The notes beneath the pieces are model-generated. The model searched no databases, had not been told where the DNA came from, and saw only the letters and a list, made by a program, of their open reading frames with translations. Of a DNA stretch of 40,105 bases, positions 23,647 to 32,281 are shown in pieces. The stretch is taken from assembly GCA_002399265.1 (NCBI GenBank), contig DHDG01000041.1:1-40105 (forward strand). The letters run 5' to 3'. Within the stretch, counting starts at the first letter, position 1. Every line of letters begins with the position of its first letter. The stretch is from Firmicutes bacterium UBA4882. GTDB lineage: Bacteria; Bacillota; UBA4882. The position numbers and the translations under genes are program-made.

Positions 23647-25917
23647 TTAATTTTCGCCAGCATAACGAGCTGATGCTCCAGCGGGCTGCGTCTCAGCTGT
23701 GCGCCCAAAAAAGGCCTGCAAGGCACGTAATACTTCGAATGCATTTCCCTTAACACTGCGACAATCTGGCAGCGATTCAAAGAAGAATCGACCATAGGGC
23801 TTAAGCACCAGCCGATTATCCAATACGATCACTGCCCCGCGATCGTCAACCCTGCGTATTAATCTGCCAAATCCCTGTTTAAAGCGGAGTACTGCCTGAG
23901 GCAGTGACAGCATCGCAAATGGATTTCCACCCTGGCCGCTAATTTCTTCAGCGCGAGCCTCAAACAGTGGATCCGTTGGCACAGCAAACGGCAGCTTCAT
24001 CAACACGACACACGACAAAACTTCTCCGGGAACGTCCACCCCTTCCCAAAAACTACTGGCCGCAAAAAGCACCCCGTTACCGCTGGCTCTGAACTTCTCC
24101 AGCAAAGTACTGCGGTCACACTCGCCCTGCCTGAAAGGAGTCAGACCCATCTCTTCCAATGTTTCTTGCATCATATTATGCAGTGCGGTCAGCATGCGAT
24201 ACGAAGTAAACAGCAAAAAAGCCCGTCCTTTGGTAGTTTCCAACAACTGATAAAGAAAAGCCGCCGCCTGCGTCAGAAAATCTCCCGCGCGGCTGTCCGG
24301 CAAATCAATCGGTACTCCGAATAGCAACTGGTTTTGATAATCAAATGGCGATGGGACTATCTTAGTCAGCACTCGTTCCTCCGGAATGAGATTCAAACCG
24401 TTTCTGGAACACCAATATTTCATACTGTTGGCTGCGGTCAGCGTGGCTGATGTAAAAACAGCCGCTTCTACCTGCCCGATTACTTTTTCACTGATCAATT
24501 CCGCCACTGTCAATGGTCTTTCCACCACTTTGAGTGTTAGTGAGCGTCCCGGTGTCATTTCAAGCCAGGAAGCCTTGCCCTGGAGCGGCCCGCTCATGAC
24601 TTCCACGGCAATTTGGAGTGCTGCTTTAATGCGTTCCACAGCATTAGCCAACGCCAGGGGCAGCGCCAAATCGGAATCCTCGCTAGCGAGTTTTTCAGTT
24701 TCCAGAACGTCTCTGCTGATTTCCGTTAGCAGCGCCACTGCTTTGGAAGTAATCGTCTCGACATTCTGTAACATGGAAAGCATGGCGCTCCAATTTGGGT
24801 CATTGTCAAGATTACCCGTGATACGCCAATACCGCTCGCCGCTTTCCTGACGCTGTCCAGAGGAGACGATCCCGGCCAGTGATTCAAACCATTCGCAGCC
24901 CGTTTCCAGAGCCCGGCTGCTCCAATCAAAAGCTTCGTCAATACGGGCTAATCCGGCAGCATGGTCCGCCCCCGCAGCTGGTACCGCCGCCGATGCCGAC
25001 GCCGACGTCCCCGCCGCCGCGCCTGGTCCTCCGCTTGACTGGCTGGCCCGTTCGCGTAGACGTACGAGTAAACCGTTGATCTGTCGCCCATCCCGCCGGT
25101 ATATCTCACGCCACAATCGGAGCCACTCACTATAGCCGATTTCCCGTCCAAAAAACCCGGTGGCCACTTCTTCAAAATGATGGGCTTCATCGACAATCAG
25201 AGCCTGATACGCCGGCAGAACACCCTGTTCATTTTGGCCGCCGTCTTTGATCGCGGCATCGGCCAGCAGCAAATGATGATTCACTACGATTATCTGACAC
25301 TCGGCGGCATCCTGCCGCAGTTTCCTAATAAAGCAGCTCTGCTGCATCGGGCAATACTGCCCAAGACATCCTTCACTTTGGGCATTCAACTCATGCCACA
25401 GTTCATCCGGGCAAGGCACTTTCAGCTCAGCGCGGTCCCCATACTTATAGGTCCCAAGCGCCCGCCAGATATCAAGAAAGATCCCTCTGTCAGCTGGATG
25501 CAAGCGTCCCATATCATCCTGCAGAACGCTGAAACGCCTGCGGCACAGATAATTAGAGCGCCCTTTGACCAGCATAAATGGGATCTCTTGACCGGTTGCC
25601 TGCAGCGCTGCAGGCAAATCTTTATTAACCAGCTGTTCCTGCAGGTTAATGGTATGAGTGGCGATGACCACCCTGTTATCTGTACTGACAGCCCAATAGA
25701 TAGCAGGGACCAGGTAAGCCAGTGATTTACCGGTCCCCGTCCCGGCCTCCACTACGGCAATGGATTCTGATGTAAGCGCCTGCCAGACTGTCTCTGCCAT
25801 CTGGGACTGTCCGGGCCGCGGAATATACCCCGGCACTACTTTTGACAGTGCGGCGCTGTTGCTGAATAATTGGCTCAGATCAATTTTCGGCTCCTTCGCC
25901 GCCACCTTCTGTTTCAC
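23647..25917 (-). CDS. dinG: ATP-dependent DNA helicase, DinG/YoaA (XPD-like) family
   Basis: A 756-residue superfamily 2 helicase. Walker A EAGTGTGKS (58-66), the DEAH box in IVDEAHHFEE, and cysteines around NYLCRR and GCLGQYCPMQQSC that would hold a 4Fe-4S cluster are present; C-terminal motifs include ASSFWEGVDVPG and QGFGRLIRR. Unlike Bacillus DinG it has no N-terminal exonuclease domain. A low-complexity insert with (SA)3 lies around residues 305-330. The GTG at 25917 overlaps the previous stop by four bases (GTGA) and is preferred over GTG 25932. Such helicases unwind forked or R-loop DNA during repair. No SOS operator was seen. Confidence 0.93.
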   Translation of the reverse strand: MKQKVAAKEPKIDLSQLFSNSAALSKVVPGYIPRPGQSQMAETVWQALTSESIAVVEAGTGTGKSLAYLVPAIYWAVSTDNRVVIATHTINLQEQLVNKDLPAALQATGQEIPFMLVKGRSNYLCRRRFSVLQDDMGRLHPADRGIFLDIWRALGTYKYGDRAELKVPCPDELWHELNAQSEGCLGQYCPMQQSCFIRKLRQDAAECQIIVVNHHLLLADAAIKDGGQNEQGVLPAYQALIVDEAHHFEEVATGFFGREIGYSEWLRLWREIYRRDGRQINGLLVRLRERASQSSGGPGAAAGTSASASAAVPAAGADHAAGLARIDEAFDWSSRALETGCEWFESLAGIVSSGQRQESGERYWRITGNLDNDPNWSAMLSMLQNVETITSKAVALLTEISRDVLETEKLASEDSDLALPLALANAVERIKAALQIAVEVMSGPLQGKASWLEMTPGRSLTLKVVERPLTVAELISEKVIGQVEAAVFTSATLTAANSMKYWCSRNGLNLIPEERVLTKIVPSPFDYQNQLLFGVPIDLPDSRAGDFLTQAAAFLYQLLETTKGRAFLLFTSYRMLTALHNMMQETLEEMGLTPFRQGECDRSTLLEKFRASGNGVLFAASSFWEGVDVPGEVLSCVVLMKLPFAVPTDPLFEARAEEISGQGGNPFAMLSLPQAVLRFKQGFGRLIRRVDDRGAVIVLDNRLVLKPYGRFFFESLPDCRSVKGNAFEVLRALQAFFGRTAETQPAGASARYAGEN
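25596..25617. repeat. 22-bp perfect palindrome inside dinG
   Basis: TTGCCTGCAGC is immediately followed by its exact complement, with no spacer. It encodes LPAALQAT in dinG. It may be chance favoured by repeated alanine and leucine codons. Confidence 0.8.
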
Positions 25918-26762
25918 TCTTTCCGGCCCCACCGATCAATTGCTTTTAAGACCACGCTGTTTTCAATGATTTTGTTAAGTGAGGTAAACTCCGCCGTTAC
26001 ATGCAGCCCGATGAGCAGCAACAACAAGATCAATCCCGCCAGCGGTGATAGCGTAAACACTGCACAAGCGCCTAGTGCGGCTCCGAGCACATTTGAGCCA
26101 GTATCCCCCATCATCGCTTTGGCGGACATGTCAAAGGGCAGATAGCCAAGTAATGCTGCCAGTATTGGAAACATCAGGGTAATGCGTTCCGGCGAAAAAG
26201 CGACCAAAAACAGAGCCGCCAATCCGAAAACAAATACTTTCCCTGCTCTTCCGGGCCGCAAATCAAACAGATTAACAGCATTGGCCGATAATGCCACGAT
26301 GAGAGCATTCATTACTAGCACCGCCAAGTTGCCATTATCCATAAAGCGCGCCACAAAAATCGCGAATGCAAAGGCGGCTGCGCCTCCAAAAATGGCCTTA
26401 AAAGCTCCAGTGGTAAGCTCTCCAGATCGCAAGGCGCGCCAATGTCCTCTAAGCCCGCTTTGCGCGCGGTTACCAAGAAAATCGTCGATCATCCCGGCGA
26501 AGCCGAATGCCATCATTAGCATCAACAGGCTTAACGCCTGCCAAGGAAAATACAACCGCAGCAAAACACCAGCCGCAATCCAGAAAAAAGGCACTACCAG
26601 AATGATAACGCCTGCGGCGGTGGGGATATGGTCACCCCTGAAATTGGGCCGGGTCAGACCAGATTTGTCCAACAATGCCAGTACTTTGGGTAGCATGAGA
26701 CGCACAGAAAAAAATGAAGCCAGCGCCAGTGCGCAATGCATTAATAAAGAATATAAAGACAC
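25914..26762 (-). CDS. MraY/WecA-like polyprenyl-phosphate sugar-1-phosphate transferase
   Basis: A 282-residue integral membrane protein with about eight to ten helices. It shows the family landmarks NFRGDHIPTAAG, GMIDDFLG (paired aspartates), NAVNLFDLRPGRAGK, MMGDTGSNV and a HVTAEFTSL loop in place of the MraY histidine loop. The substitution of the usual DGxDG by DLRPGR and its short length set it apart from MraY and WecA; its sugar substrate is unknown. The GTG at 26762 has GAGGTGA upstream, overlapping the stop of the GT2 gene. The GT2 and SteAB neighbours suggest a surface or cell-division glycan on a lipid carrier. Confidence 0.82.
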   Translation of the reverse strand: MSLYSLLMHCALALASFFSVRLMLPKVLALLDKSGLTRPNFRGDHIPTAAGVIILVVPFFWIAAGVLLRLYFPWQALSLLMLMMAFGFAGMIDDFLGNRAQSGLRGHWRALRSGELTTGAFKAIFGGAAAFAFAIFVARFMDNGNLAVLVMNALIVALSANAVNLFDLRPGRAGKVFVFGLAALFLVAFSPERITLMFPILAALLGYLPFDMSAKAMMGDTGSNVLGAALGACAVFTLSPLAGLILLLLLIGLHVTAEFTSLNKIIENSVVLKAIDRWGRKE

Positions 26763-26766
26763 CCGA

Positions 26767-27498
26767 TCACCTCGTCATTAAGCGTTTGGCAAAAACCCTG
26801 ATGACTCCCATAAACTGCTGCCCGCGATGCTGGAAGCCAGCCAGGTCTCGTCCTGTTTCATTATGTTTCATCTGGACAGGGACTTCCCGTACGCGTAAGC
26901 CCTTACGACAAACATCAATTGTCATACCGACCTCCACGCCCCACCCGGATTCAAAACTGCTGATCGCCTCAATGGCGCGCCCATTAAGCACCCGTTGACC
27001 CGACAGCGGGCTATCAAATTCGATGCCTGTAAAGAGTTTTAACCCGTTCCTGGCAGTGCGCTTGAGCAGACCGAAACCGCCCTTCCGAAGCGCCTTTGGA
27101 AAACGGGCAATCGTCATATCCACCTGGTTTTTTAAGACCGGATCAATCAGCTTTTCAAATTCCACGGCGGAACTTCCCAGGTCGCTATCGACCAGAGCTA
27201 CAATCGCGTTTGTGCCAGTGCCACCGCCAGCGTTCTCCTTCAGAACCTCCTCCAGCCCTGCGTTCAAAGCTTCGCCTTTCCCGCGGTTCTGACTCAGGCG
27301 AATCACCCGCGCGCCCGCCTTTGCAGCCTCAGCATCTGTGCTATCGTTCGAGCCATCATCGATCACGATGATATCATCAATTTTCGCAATTGCTTTCAGA
27401 GCTGTCACCGTCGCACCCACAGTGGCCGCGGCATTAAAAGCCGGAACCAGTGCGATGACGCGGTGCGTTCTTTCTGCTTCGGGCAGCAAAACCAACAC
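26767..27498 (-). CDS. Family 2 glycosyltransferase
   Basis: A soluble glycosyltransferase of about 243 residues with a GT-A fold. VIALVPAFNAAAT opens the nucleotide-sugar domain, DIIVIDDGSNDST and ALVDSDLGS supply metal-binding aspartates, and QNRGKGEALNAGL fits the family. No membrane segment is obvious, and donor and acceptor are unknown. Several GTG/TTG codons compete for the start; GTG 27498 has AGAGGG at proper distance, GTG 27504 does not. It begins ten bases after the steB stop and is followed, five bases on, by the MraY-like gene, so the two probably act in one lipid-linked glycan pathway. Confidence 0.85.
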   Translation of the reverse strand: MLVLLPEAERTHRVIALVPAFNAAATVGATVTALKAIAKIDDIIVIDDGSNDSTDAEAAKAGARVIRLSQNRGKGEALNAGLEEVLKENAGGGTGTNAIVALVDSDLGSSAVEFEKLIDPVLKNQVDMTIARFPKALRKGGFGLLKRTARNGLKLFTGIEFDSPLSGQRVLNGRAIEAISSFESGWGVEVGMTIDVCRKGLRVREVPVQMKHNETGRDLAGFQHRGQQFMGVIRVFAKRLMTR

Positions 27499-27507
27499 CC
27501 CCACCCT

Positions 27508-28392
27508 CTATAATTCCGGCAATATGGAGCGGGCCCCTTCTTTAATGCCAAAGTGACCCTTTTTATTCCAAGCTAATGAATAAATGAGCGCCACCTGTCC
27601 AGGAATGGAGTCAATGTCATCAATCACTGCCACGGATTTCTGCCGGTAATCCTTGATATACGAAGTCTCCGCCACAAACGGCTCCGAGGCAATCACAGTG
27701 GTGCCGCTTGCTTTGAATGCGTTAATCATAGGTAAGTCGATTAGGCGGCATGTCGAGCGTAGAGAGTCATGCACCCCTCCAATGATCAATACCGCGTCAA
27801 TGGATCCGGAATAATCGCCAGTTGTCTGGATCACTGCGGAATCCTGCAGAAAACCCATCGCAACTAAGCCCTGACCGCCTGCAATTTCGGTCGCCAGTCT
27901 GCCAAAAAGCTCCTGAGAGAGGTCTTTGCGAAAATCCGCCGACAGACCTAAGGCCTCCAACGTTTGCTGTTTGAAAACAGGATCGGCGAAATCAACATTG
28001 CGCAAAAATGTAGTCACCGAAGTGACTTTGGCGCCGGCGAGGCGCAACGTCGAGGCAACTTCTTTATACATTTTATCGCTGAGCGCATCGCCGGTACGGA
28101 TCACCGCGATCCTCCGACCGGGTAGCAGATCTTTGACCAAGATCGGGAGCACTTCGCGGCCAAACATCAAATTGGCGTCCAGCGCCGCCCTCTGCTCCTG
28201 TAAGCTGTGCTCTAATTGGACCTGCTCGGTGCGCAAACCCTCAAAATCGGCCACCAGGCGGTCGATCATCGCTTTTTGCTCCTGAACCAGCGTGCCATTT
28301 CCCAAGACAGCTGCGCCAATCAGAATTCCGATCCCGAGCGCCAAAAACACGGCTACCAGGGAGACAATGTGGTAACGCATATCAACCATCAT
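27508..28392 (-). CDS. steB: SteB/MctB family protein (copper transporter-like, cell division accessory)
   Basis: A 294-residue protein with one N-terminal membrane anchor (about 8-28: VSLVAVFLALGIGILIGA), a coiled-coil (about 35-75) and an outer alpha/beta domain. It matches the MctB family, first described as a mycobacterial copper protein. In Corynebacterium the homologue SteB forms a pair with SteA at the division ring and stimulates a peptidoglycan hydrolase. The ATG 28392 follows GAGGTG; upstream extension would run into steA. It is 17 bases after steA, as expected for partners. Confidence 0.85.
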   Translation of the reverse strand: MMVDMRYHIVSLVAVFLALGIGILIGAAVLGNGTLVQEQKAMIDRLVADFEGLRTEQVQLEHSLQEQRAALDANLMFGREVLPILVKDLLPGRRIAVIRTGDALSDKMYKEVASTLRLAGAKVTSVTTFLRNVDFADPVFKQQTLEALGLSADFRKDLSQELFGRLATEIAGGQGLVAMGFLQDSAVIQTTGDYSGSIDAVLIIGGVHDSLRSTCRLIDLPMINAFKASGTTVIASEPFVAETSYIKDYRQKSVAVIDDIDSIPGQVALIYSLAWNKKGHFGIKEGARSILPEL

Positions 28393-28409
28393 TTCCAACT
28401 CACCTCGGT

Positions 28410-29612
28410 TTATAAGCCAAAGATAATCCGGAGTTTCATCCACAATAATTCAAAGTACTGACGCATCAGATCAGACTTTCCGATAATGATCACCATTGTC
28501 AGCGCGGCCGCCAGCCCGACCCAAATCAAATAACGTGCGTTCATCCGTCCGTGATACAGCATACTGACGCCTTTGGCATCCACCAGAATTGAACCGACTT
28601 TCAGCCTTGACAGAAAGGTACTGGCCATACCTTTTCGGCCCTTTTCCAAGAAGTCAATCATATTAGAATGCGTGCCTACCGCGACAATCAGCGCCGCATT
28701 CTTTTCATAGGCCAGTAACAGGGCTACATCCTCGCTGGTGCCAGGGGCAGGCAACACTAGCGGCTCCAGACCCATCTCACGGAGCCGCTCCAAGCCAGGT
28801 GCACGTCCATCGGCATAGGCATGCACAATAAGCTCCGCGCCGCAGCGCAAAGCCTCGTCAGAAACACTATCCATGTCGCCAATAATCAAATCCGGCCGGT
28901 AACCGCACTCCAAAAGAGCATCGGCACCGCCGTCCACACCGATCAGGACGGGCTTCATTTCCCGTAGATATGAATTGATGGTATTGAGATCTTCCCGATA
29001 GTAATGTCCCCGTACCACAATCAGAACATGCTTGCCTGTAATAGCGGTGCGCAGTTCCGGAAGATCCATCCTCCCGAGAATCAATTCCTTTTCCTTAACG
29101 GCAAAATCCAACGTATTCTGGATGAACTTATCAAGCTCGTCGGCCAAATTGGCTTCTGCCGCGCGCATCAACTCCGCAACATGCGCGGCAGTCATAATCG
29201 TCCCGGAAGCGATTACGCGTTCACTACGGATTACTTCCTGATCAATTATTTCTATAAGATCACCTTCGACAATATCTTGCATGACGGCGCTTCCGACTCC
29301 ATCAAGCAAAATTATACCCGCTTCCACAATGGTACGCGGGCCAAGGTTGGGATATCTGCCGCTGATGGATTGGCTGGCGTTAATTACTGCGCGCACTTTG
29401 GCTTTGACCAAAGACTCCGCAGCCACCTGATCAAGATCGACATGGTCGATGACGGCAATGTCACCAGGTTTAAGGCGTTTGACCAAATCTTTGGTACGTC
29501 GATCTACTCTGGCCGTACCCCGCACAGCAATACGTGGGCTTCCAGCACTGGTGCTGTCATGCCTCCCAACCCAATCGGATTTGATCAGCGATTTTGGCAA
29601 TAAAGCAAGCAT
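28410..29612 (-). CDS. steA: Putative cytokinetic ring protein SteA
   Basis: A protein of about 400 residues. The N-terminal domain has the family run TARVDRRTKDLVKRLKPGD and ISGRYPNLGP; the middle has a thiamin pyrophosphokinase-like domain (GVDGGADALL...PDLIIGDMDS), and the C-terminus ends with one membrane helix (YLIWVGLAAALTMVIII). It thus can sit at the membrane inside the cell and contact SteB. The start is uncertain: ATG 29612 has AAGGGG ten bases upstream but overlaps spo0A by 56 bases; a start further in, closer to VRGTARV, would avoid that. The TPK-like site is probably not a thiamin enzyme. Confidence 0.85.
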   Translation of the reverse strand: MLALLPKSLIKSDWVGRHDSTSAGSPRIAVRGTARVDRRTKDLVKRLKPGDIAVIDHVDLDQVAAESLVKAKVRAVINASQSISGRYPNLGPRTIVEAGIILLDGVGSAVMQDIVEGDLIEIIDQEVIRSERVIASGTIMTAAHVAELMRAAEANLADELDKFIQNTLDFAVKEKELILGRMDLPELRTAITGKHVLIVVRGHYYREDLNTINSYLREMKPVLIGVDGGADALLECGYRPDLIIGDMDSVSDEALRCGAELIVHAYADGRAPGLERLREMGLEPLVLPAPGTSEDVALLLAYEKNAALIVAVGTHSNMIDFLEKGRKGMASTFLSRLKVGSILVDAKGVSMLYHGRMNARYLIWVGLAAALTMVIIIGKSDLMRQYFELLWMKLRIIFGL

Positions 29613-30324
29613 TCGTAGGTTTCCCCTTCCGCTCATCCACTGCAAACCCGAAATATTTGTTCAAAGCGTCTAGTTGCCCGTTGGACCAAGCCTTTTCAAT
29701 CGCAAAGCGCATTGATCTTTCAACCCGATGCGTGGTCGTATTATAGCGCAAGGCGATATCCGGGTACATTTTTTTAGTGATGCCATTTACCGCTTCCGGG
29801 TTTTCCACTGCCATCATTACAGCTTCGCGCAAATAAAGGTATCCTCGAAAATGCACCGGAATACCAAGCTCTACAAATATGCGCGAAATCTGCTTTTCCT
29901 TTTCGGTGACATTCGGGTCGTTTTTGACAACCTGCGTACTTTGATGATCAACTATTTCGATAATGCGGCGCACGAGCACATTCAAGTTAAATGGTTTGAC
30001 AATAAAATAGTCTACGCCAAGCTGCACCGCCTTCTGAGTCATGGTTTCCTGTCCAAAGGCAGATAATACGATGAATTTGGTGCTTTTGCGATTACCCGAG
30101 CGCCTGACCTCTTCCAACACAGCCAAACCGTCAAATTCAGGCATGATCATATCAAGCAGCACAACATCAATATCGGCCGTTTGCAGTTTTTGGAGCACTT
30201 CCCGTCCATTATGTACAATCCCCACAACCGCGAGCCGGGGATGTCCTGCTAAATAATCGCGCAACATGATGCAAAAATCGACATTATCATCCGCAATTAA
30301 GACACGGATCTTCCTTTGCTCCAA
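29557..30324 (-). CDS. spo0A: Sporulation master regulator Spo0A
   Basis: A 255-residue response regulator. The receiver domain has Asp12-Asp13, phospho-acceptor Asp58 (VVLLDMIMPEFDG) and Lys in IVKPFN; the C-terminal effector domain (about 145-250) carries the highly conserved LGIPVHFRGYLYLREA and NTTTHRVERSMRFAIE recognition region. Phospho-Spo0A binds 0A boxes to start sporulation. The start is TTG 30324: AGGAG is eight bases before it, whereas GTG 30333 touches that AGGAG. The gene overlaps the end of spoIVB by 28 bases and possibly steA by 56. A sigma-H-like promoter lies 50-80 bases upstream. Confidence 0.96.
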   Translation of the reverse strand: MEQRKIRVLIADDNVDFCIMLRDYLAGHPRLAVVGIVHNGREVLQKLQTADIDVVLLDMIMPEFDGLAVLEEVRRSGNRKSTKFIVLSAFGQETMTQKAVQLGVDYFIVKPFNLNVLVRRIIEIVDHQSTQVVKNDPNVTEKEKQISRIFVELGIPVHFRGYLYLREAVMMAVENPEAVNGITKKMYPDIALRYNTTTHRVERSMRFAIEKAWSNGQLDALNKYFGFAVDERKGKPTNACFIAKIADQIRLGWEA

Positions 30325-31757
30325 TTCATACACTCCTGCTGAATAATCAATTTCGCCTGATAACTATTTGTTGGTTCGATTTCGCCAAATTCACCCAAAC
30401 TCCTCCCTTTGGATGGCAAGGGAACGAGAAAGGCACCAGAAATTACTTCTGGTGCCTTCTCAGGACTGGCCATACGGATCGCTTCCTGCCACATCCATTC
30501 GGCCAGGACTCCATAACCGCGTTTCGGATCATTGACAAACACATGCGTGATCGCCCCAATCAGCCGACCATTCTGAATAATAGGGCTGCCGCTCATCCCT
30601 TGGACAATACCGCCTGTCTTAGCAATTAACGCTCGATCTGTAATGGCAACTACCAAACCTTTATCTCCAGGACGCTGCTGCTGGCTGACACGCTCGATGT
30701 ACACCTCGTAGCGTCCCACCTTATTGCCGCTGATCACGGTTAGAATCTCGGCCGGACCGGTCACAACTTCAGAGGCCGGGGCAATACGGATTGGCTTACC
30801 GTAATCGGATACCGAAGGTTCCTGCTGCAGTCGACCGTAAATCCCATAGCGGCAGTTTTTGTGAATCGTGCCGACGATCGCAGATCCCGGTCGGAACGTG
30901 CCAATTTTCTCCCCCGGTTCTCCCTTGCTACCAGCTTCCACTCCTGATATGTTAGCCTCGACAATCCGGCTCTGGCCGGTCTCCAACTTTACATCCGGGG
31001 CAGGCTGGCTGACCATGTGGCCCAAGGCAGCAAACACTCCGGATTTGGGATCGAAAAATGTCAGTGTGCCAACCCCGGCAGTGGGATCCTGTACATAAAC
31101 TCCCAGCATCGCCCGGGGCCTTAGACCGGCGATCGGCGCTGAAACGACCGGCTTAATTTCCTTGCGGAGTACTTGTCCGTTGCGCTTAATTTTTAGATTA
31201 AGACTTCCCGATGCTGCCAGACCACTGATAATCCTTTCCACATCATCAACTTTGGAAACCTGTTGATCATTAATTGCCAACAGAACATCGCCGGCCAGTA
31301 AACCCGCATTCCTGGCTGGATGGTACTGCTTCCCATCCAATCCGCGCAACGGCACATGCCCGACGATTACTACGCCCTCGGTGGCCAACAATACACCGAT
31401 GGCATGGCCACTCGGAATAACCTCCACATTTTCGGTAACATTAACGACCACGCGGCGGACGGGTATAACCCCGAATAACCTCACCTCAACCTCGGCCCGG
31501 CCGGTATGTTCCGGACCGATTACAAGGGCGGTACAGACGCCACCGTATTTTTCGTTCGCATCGGTGTTTGGAGGTTGTATGACGCCCGCCTGATCTTCTT
31601 TTACGACAATGCTAAGCGGAAATGGGATTCGATACACATACTCTTGCTCTGGTGAAAACCTGAGATCTTCCGGAAAACCAGTTACGCGCAGCGTAATGGC
31701 AACTGCTGCCGCAAATCCTGTCACAAGTACCACCATTATCAGGATCAACCTGATCAT
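30297..31757 (-). CDS. spoIVB: SpoIVB serine peptidase
   Basis: A 486-residue peptidase of family S55 that in Bacillus is secreted from the forespore to trigger processing of pro-sigma-K. An N-terminal membrane anchor (about 3-22) precedes a PDZ domain (AGLLAGDVLLAINDQQV). The catalytic set is His in LGHMVSQ, Asp in ITDRALIAK and Ser in QGMSGSP; the Asp-Ser distance of 15 residues equals that of Bacillus SpoIVB. It is somewhat longer than the 425 residues of Bacillus, mainly at the C-terminus. The ATG 31757 has GAGG four bases upstream. Its 3' end holds a strong hairpin and the candidate spo0A promoter. Confidence 0.95.
   Translation of the reverse strand: MIRLILIMVVLVTGFAAAVAITLRVTGFPEDLRFSPEQEYVYRIPFPLSIVVKEDQAGVIQPPNTDANEKYGGVCTALVIGPEHTGRAEVEVRLFGVIPVRRVVVNVTENVEVIPSGHAIGVLLATEGVVIVGHVPLRGLDGKQYHPARNAGLLAGDVLLAINDQQVSKVDDVERIISGLAASGSLNLKIKRNGQVLRKEIKPVVSAPIAGLRPRAMLGVYVQDPTAGVGTLTFFDPKSGVFAALGHMVSQPAPDVKLETGQSRIVEANISGVEAGSKGEPGEKIGTFRPGSAIVGTIHKNCRYGIYGRLQQEPSVSDYGKPIRIAPASEVVTGPAEILTVISGNKVGRYEVYIERVSQQQRPGDKGLVVAITDRALIAKTGGIVQGMSGSPIIQNGRLIGAITHVFVNDPKRGYGVLAEWMWQEAIRMASPEKAPEVISGAFLVPLPSKGRSLGEFGEIEPTNSYQAKLIIQQECMNWSKGRSVS
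30378..30406 (-). promoter_or_regulatory. Candidate sigma-H promoter for spo0A inside spoIVB
   Basis: On the minus strand GGAGGAGTT (30398-30406), 11 bases, then GGCGAAATC (30378-30386), a close but imperfect match to RNAGGAWWW-N11/12-RNNGAATWW. Bacillus spo0A has a sigma-H promoter at the same position, between spoIVB and spo0A. Confidence 0.45.
30430..30458 (-). other. Perfect 12-bp hairpin within the spoIVB coding region
   Basis: AAGGCACCAGAA (30430-30441), a 5-base loop and its exact complement TTCTGGTGCCTT (30447-30458). Outer GAGA/TCTC bases extend it with one bulge. It encodes residues KAPEVISGA of SpoIVB and lies just upstream of the sigma-H-like promoter. There is no clean T-run, so an RNA structure or attenuator is as likely as a terminator. 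Confidence 0.7.
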
Positions 31758-31871
31758 GCGGCCTCGCAAGCAAATCACACTCCAGCGTGGCGTCTGCCAA
31801 AACTTAAGATTCCCGCAGAGAGCTGGAGTTATTCTGTGAAATATGCCCGGGATGACCAGGCATGACAAAGA

Positions 31872-31888
31872 GCTGCCTGCAAGGCAGC
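31872..31888 (-). terminator. Hairpin after rsfS, weak terminator
   Basis: GCTGCCT-GCA-AGGCAGC forms a 7-bp stem about 20 bases after the rsfS stop. On the minus strand only CTTTG follows, on the plus strand CCTTTT, so termination strength is doubtful. Confidence 0.45.
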
Positions 31889-31906
31889 CCTTTTAAAAAT
31901 CATAAA

Positions 31907-32245
31907 TCATATTATTACTGCATCGCCCCATAAACGTTCCAGATCGTAGAACTCGCGTTCTTCACGATGCATGACATGTACCACAACGTCTCCGTAATCC
32001 AGAAGTACCCAGCGACCCTCAGAATAGCCTTCCCGCCTGATATAATTGACATTCTGAGCTTCAAGCTTTTGCTTCACGGCTTCCGCAATTGCCTGCACCT
32101 GGATCTCAGTGTTACCGGAAAGTATTACATAAATATCGGTAACTCTCGAAATGCCACTTACGTCGAGTGCCACCGGATTTAAGGCCTTTTTGTCTTCGCC
32201 AGCATCTTTCGCCAGCAGCGCTTTTGTTATTGCCTCCAACAACAT
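31907..32245 (-). CDS. rsfS: Ribosomal silencing factor RsfS
   Basis: A 112-residue protein that binds L14 and blocks subunit joining when nutrients are low. The family core is clear: VTDIYVILSGNTEIQVQAIA, then EGYSEGRWVLLDYGDVVVHVM and EREFYDLERLWGDA. The length is normal. The ATG at 32245 has GGGGAGG only one base away; TTG codons at 32242 or 32239 would be better placed, so the true start may be two residues in. It has its own promoter at 32282-32310 and stands apart from nadD; yqeK, usually its upstream neighbour, is missing. Confidence 0.94.
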   Translation of the reverse strand: MLLEAITKALLAKDAGEDKKALNPVALDVSGISRVTDIYVILSGNTEIQVQAIAEAVKQKLEAQNVNYIRREGYSEGRWVLLDYGDVVVHVMHREEREFYDLERLWGDAVII

Positions 32246-32281
32246 GCCTCCCCGTTCAATTTTGTTTCCTGCTTTGGCTTC

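Noticed and set aside
23621..23648. Hairpin plus T-run at the end of dinG
   Set aside because: The T-run follows the stem only on the plus strand, where no gene leads into it; on the minus strand it would not terminate dinG.
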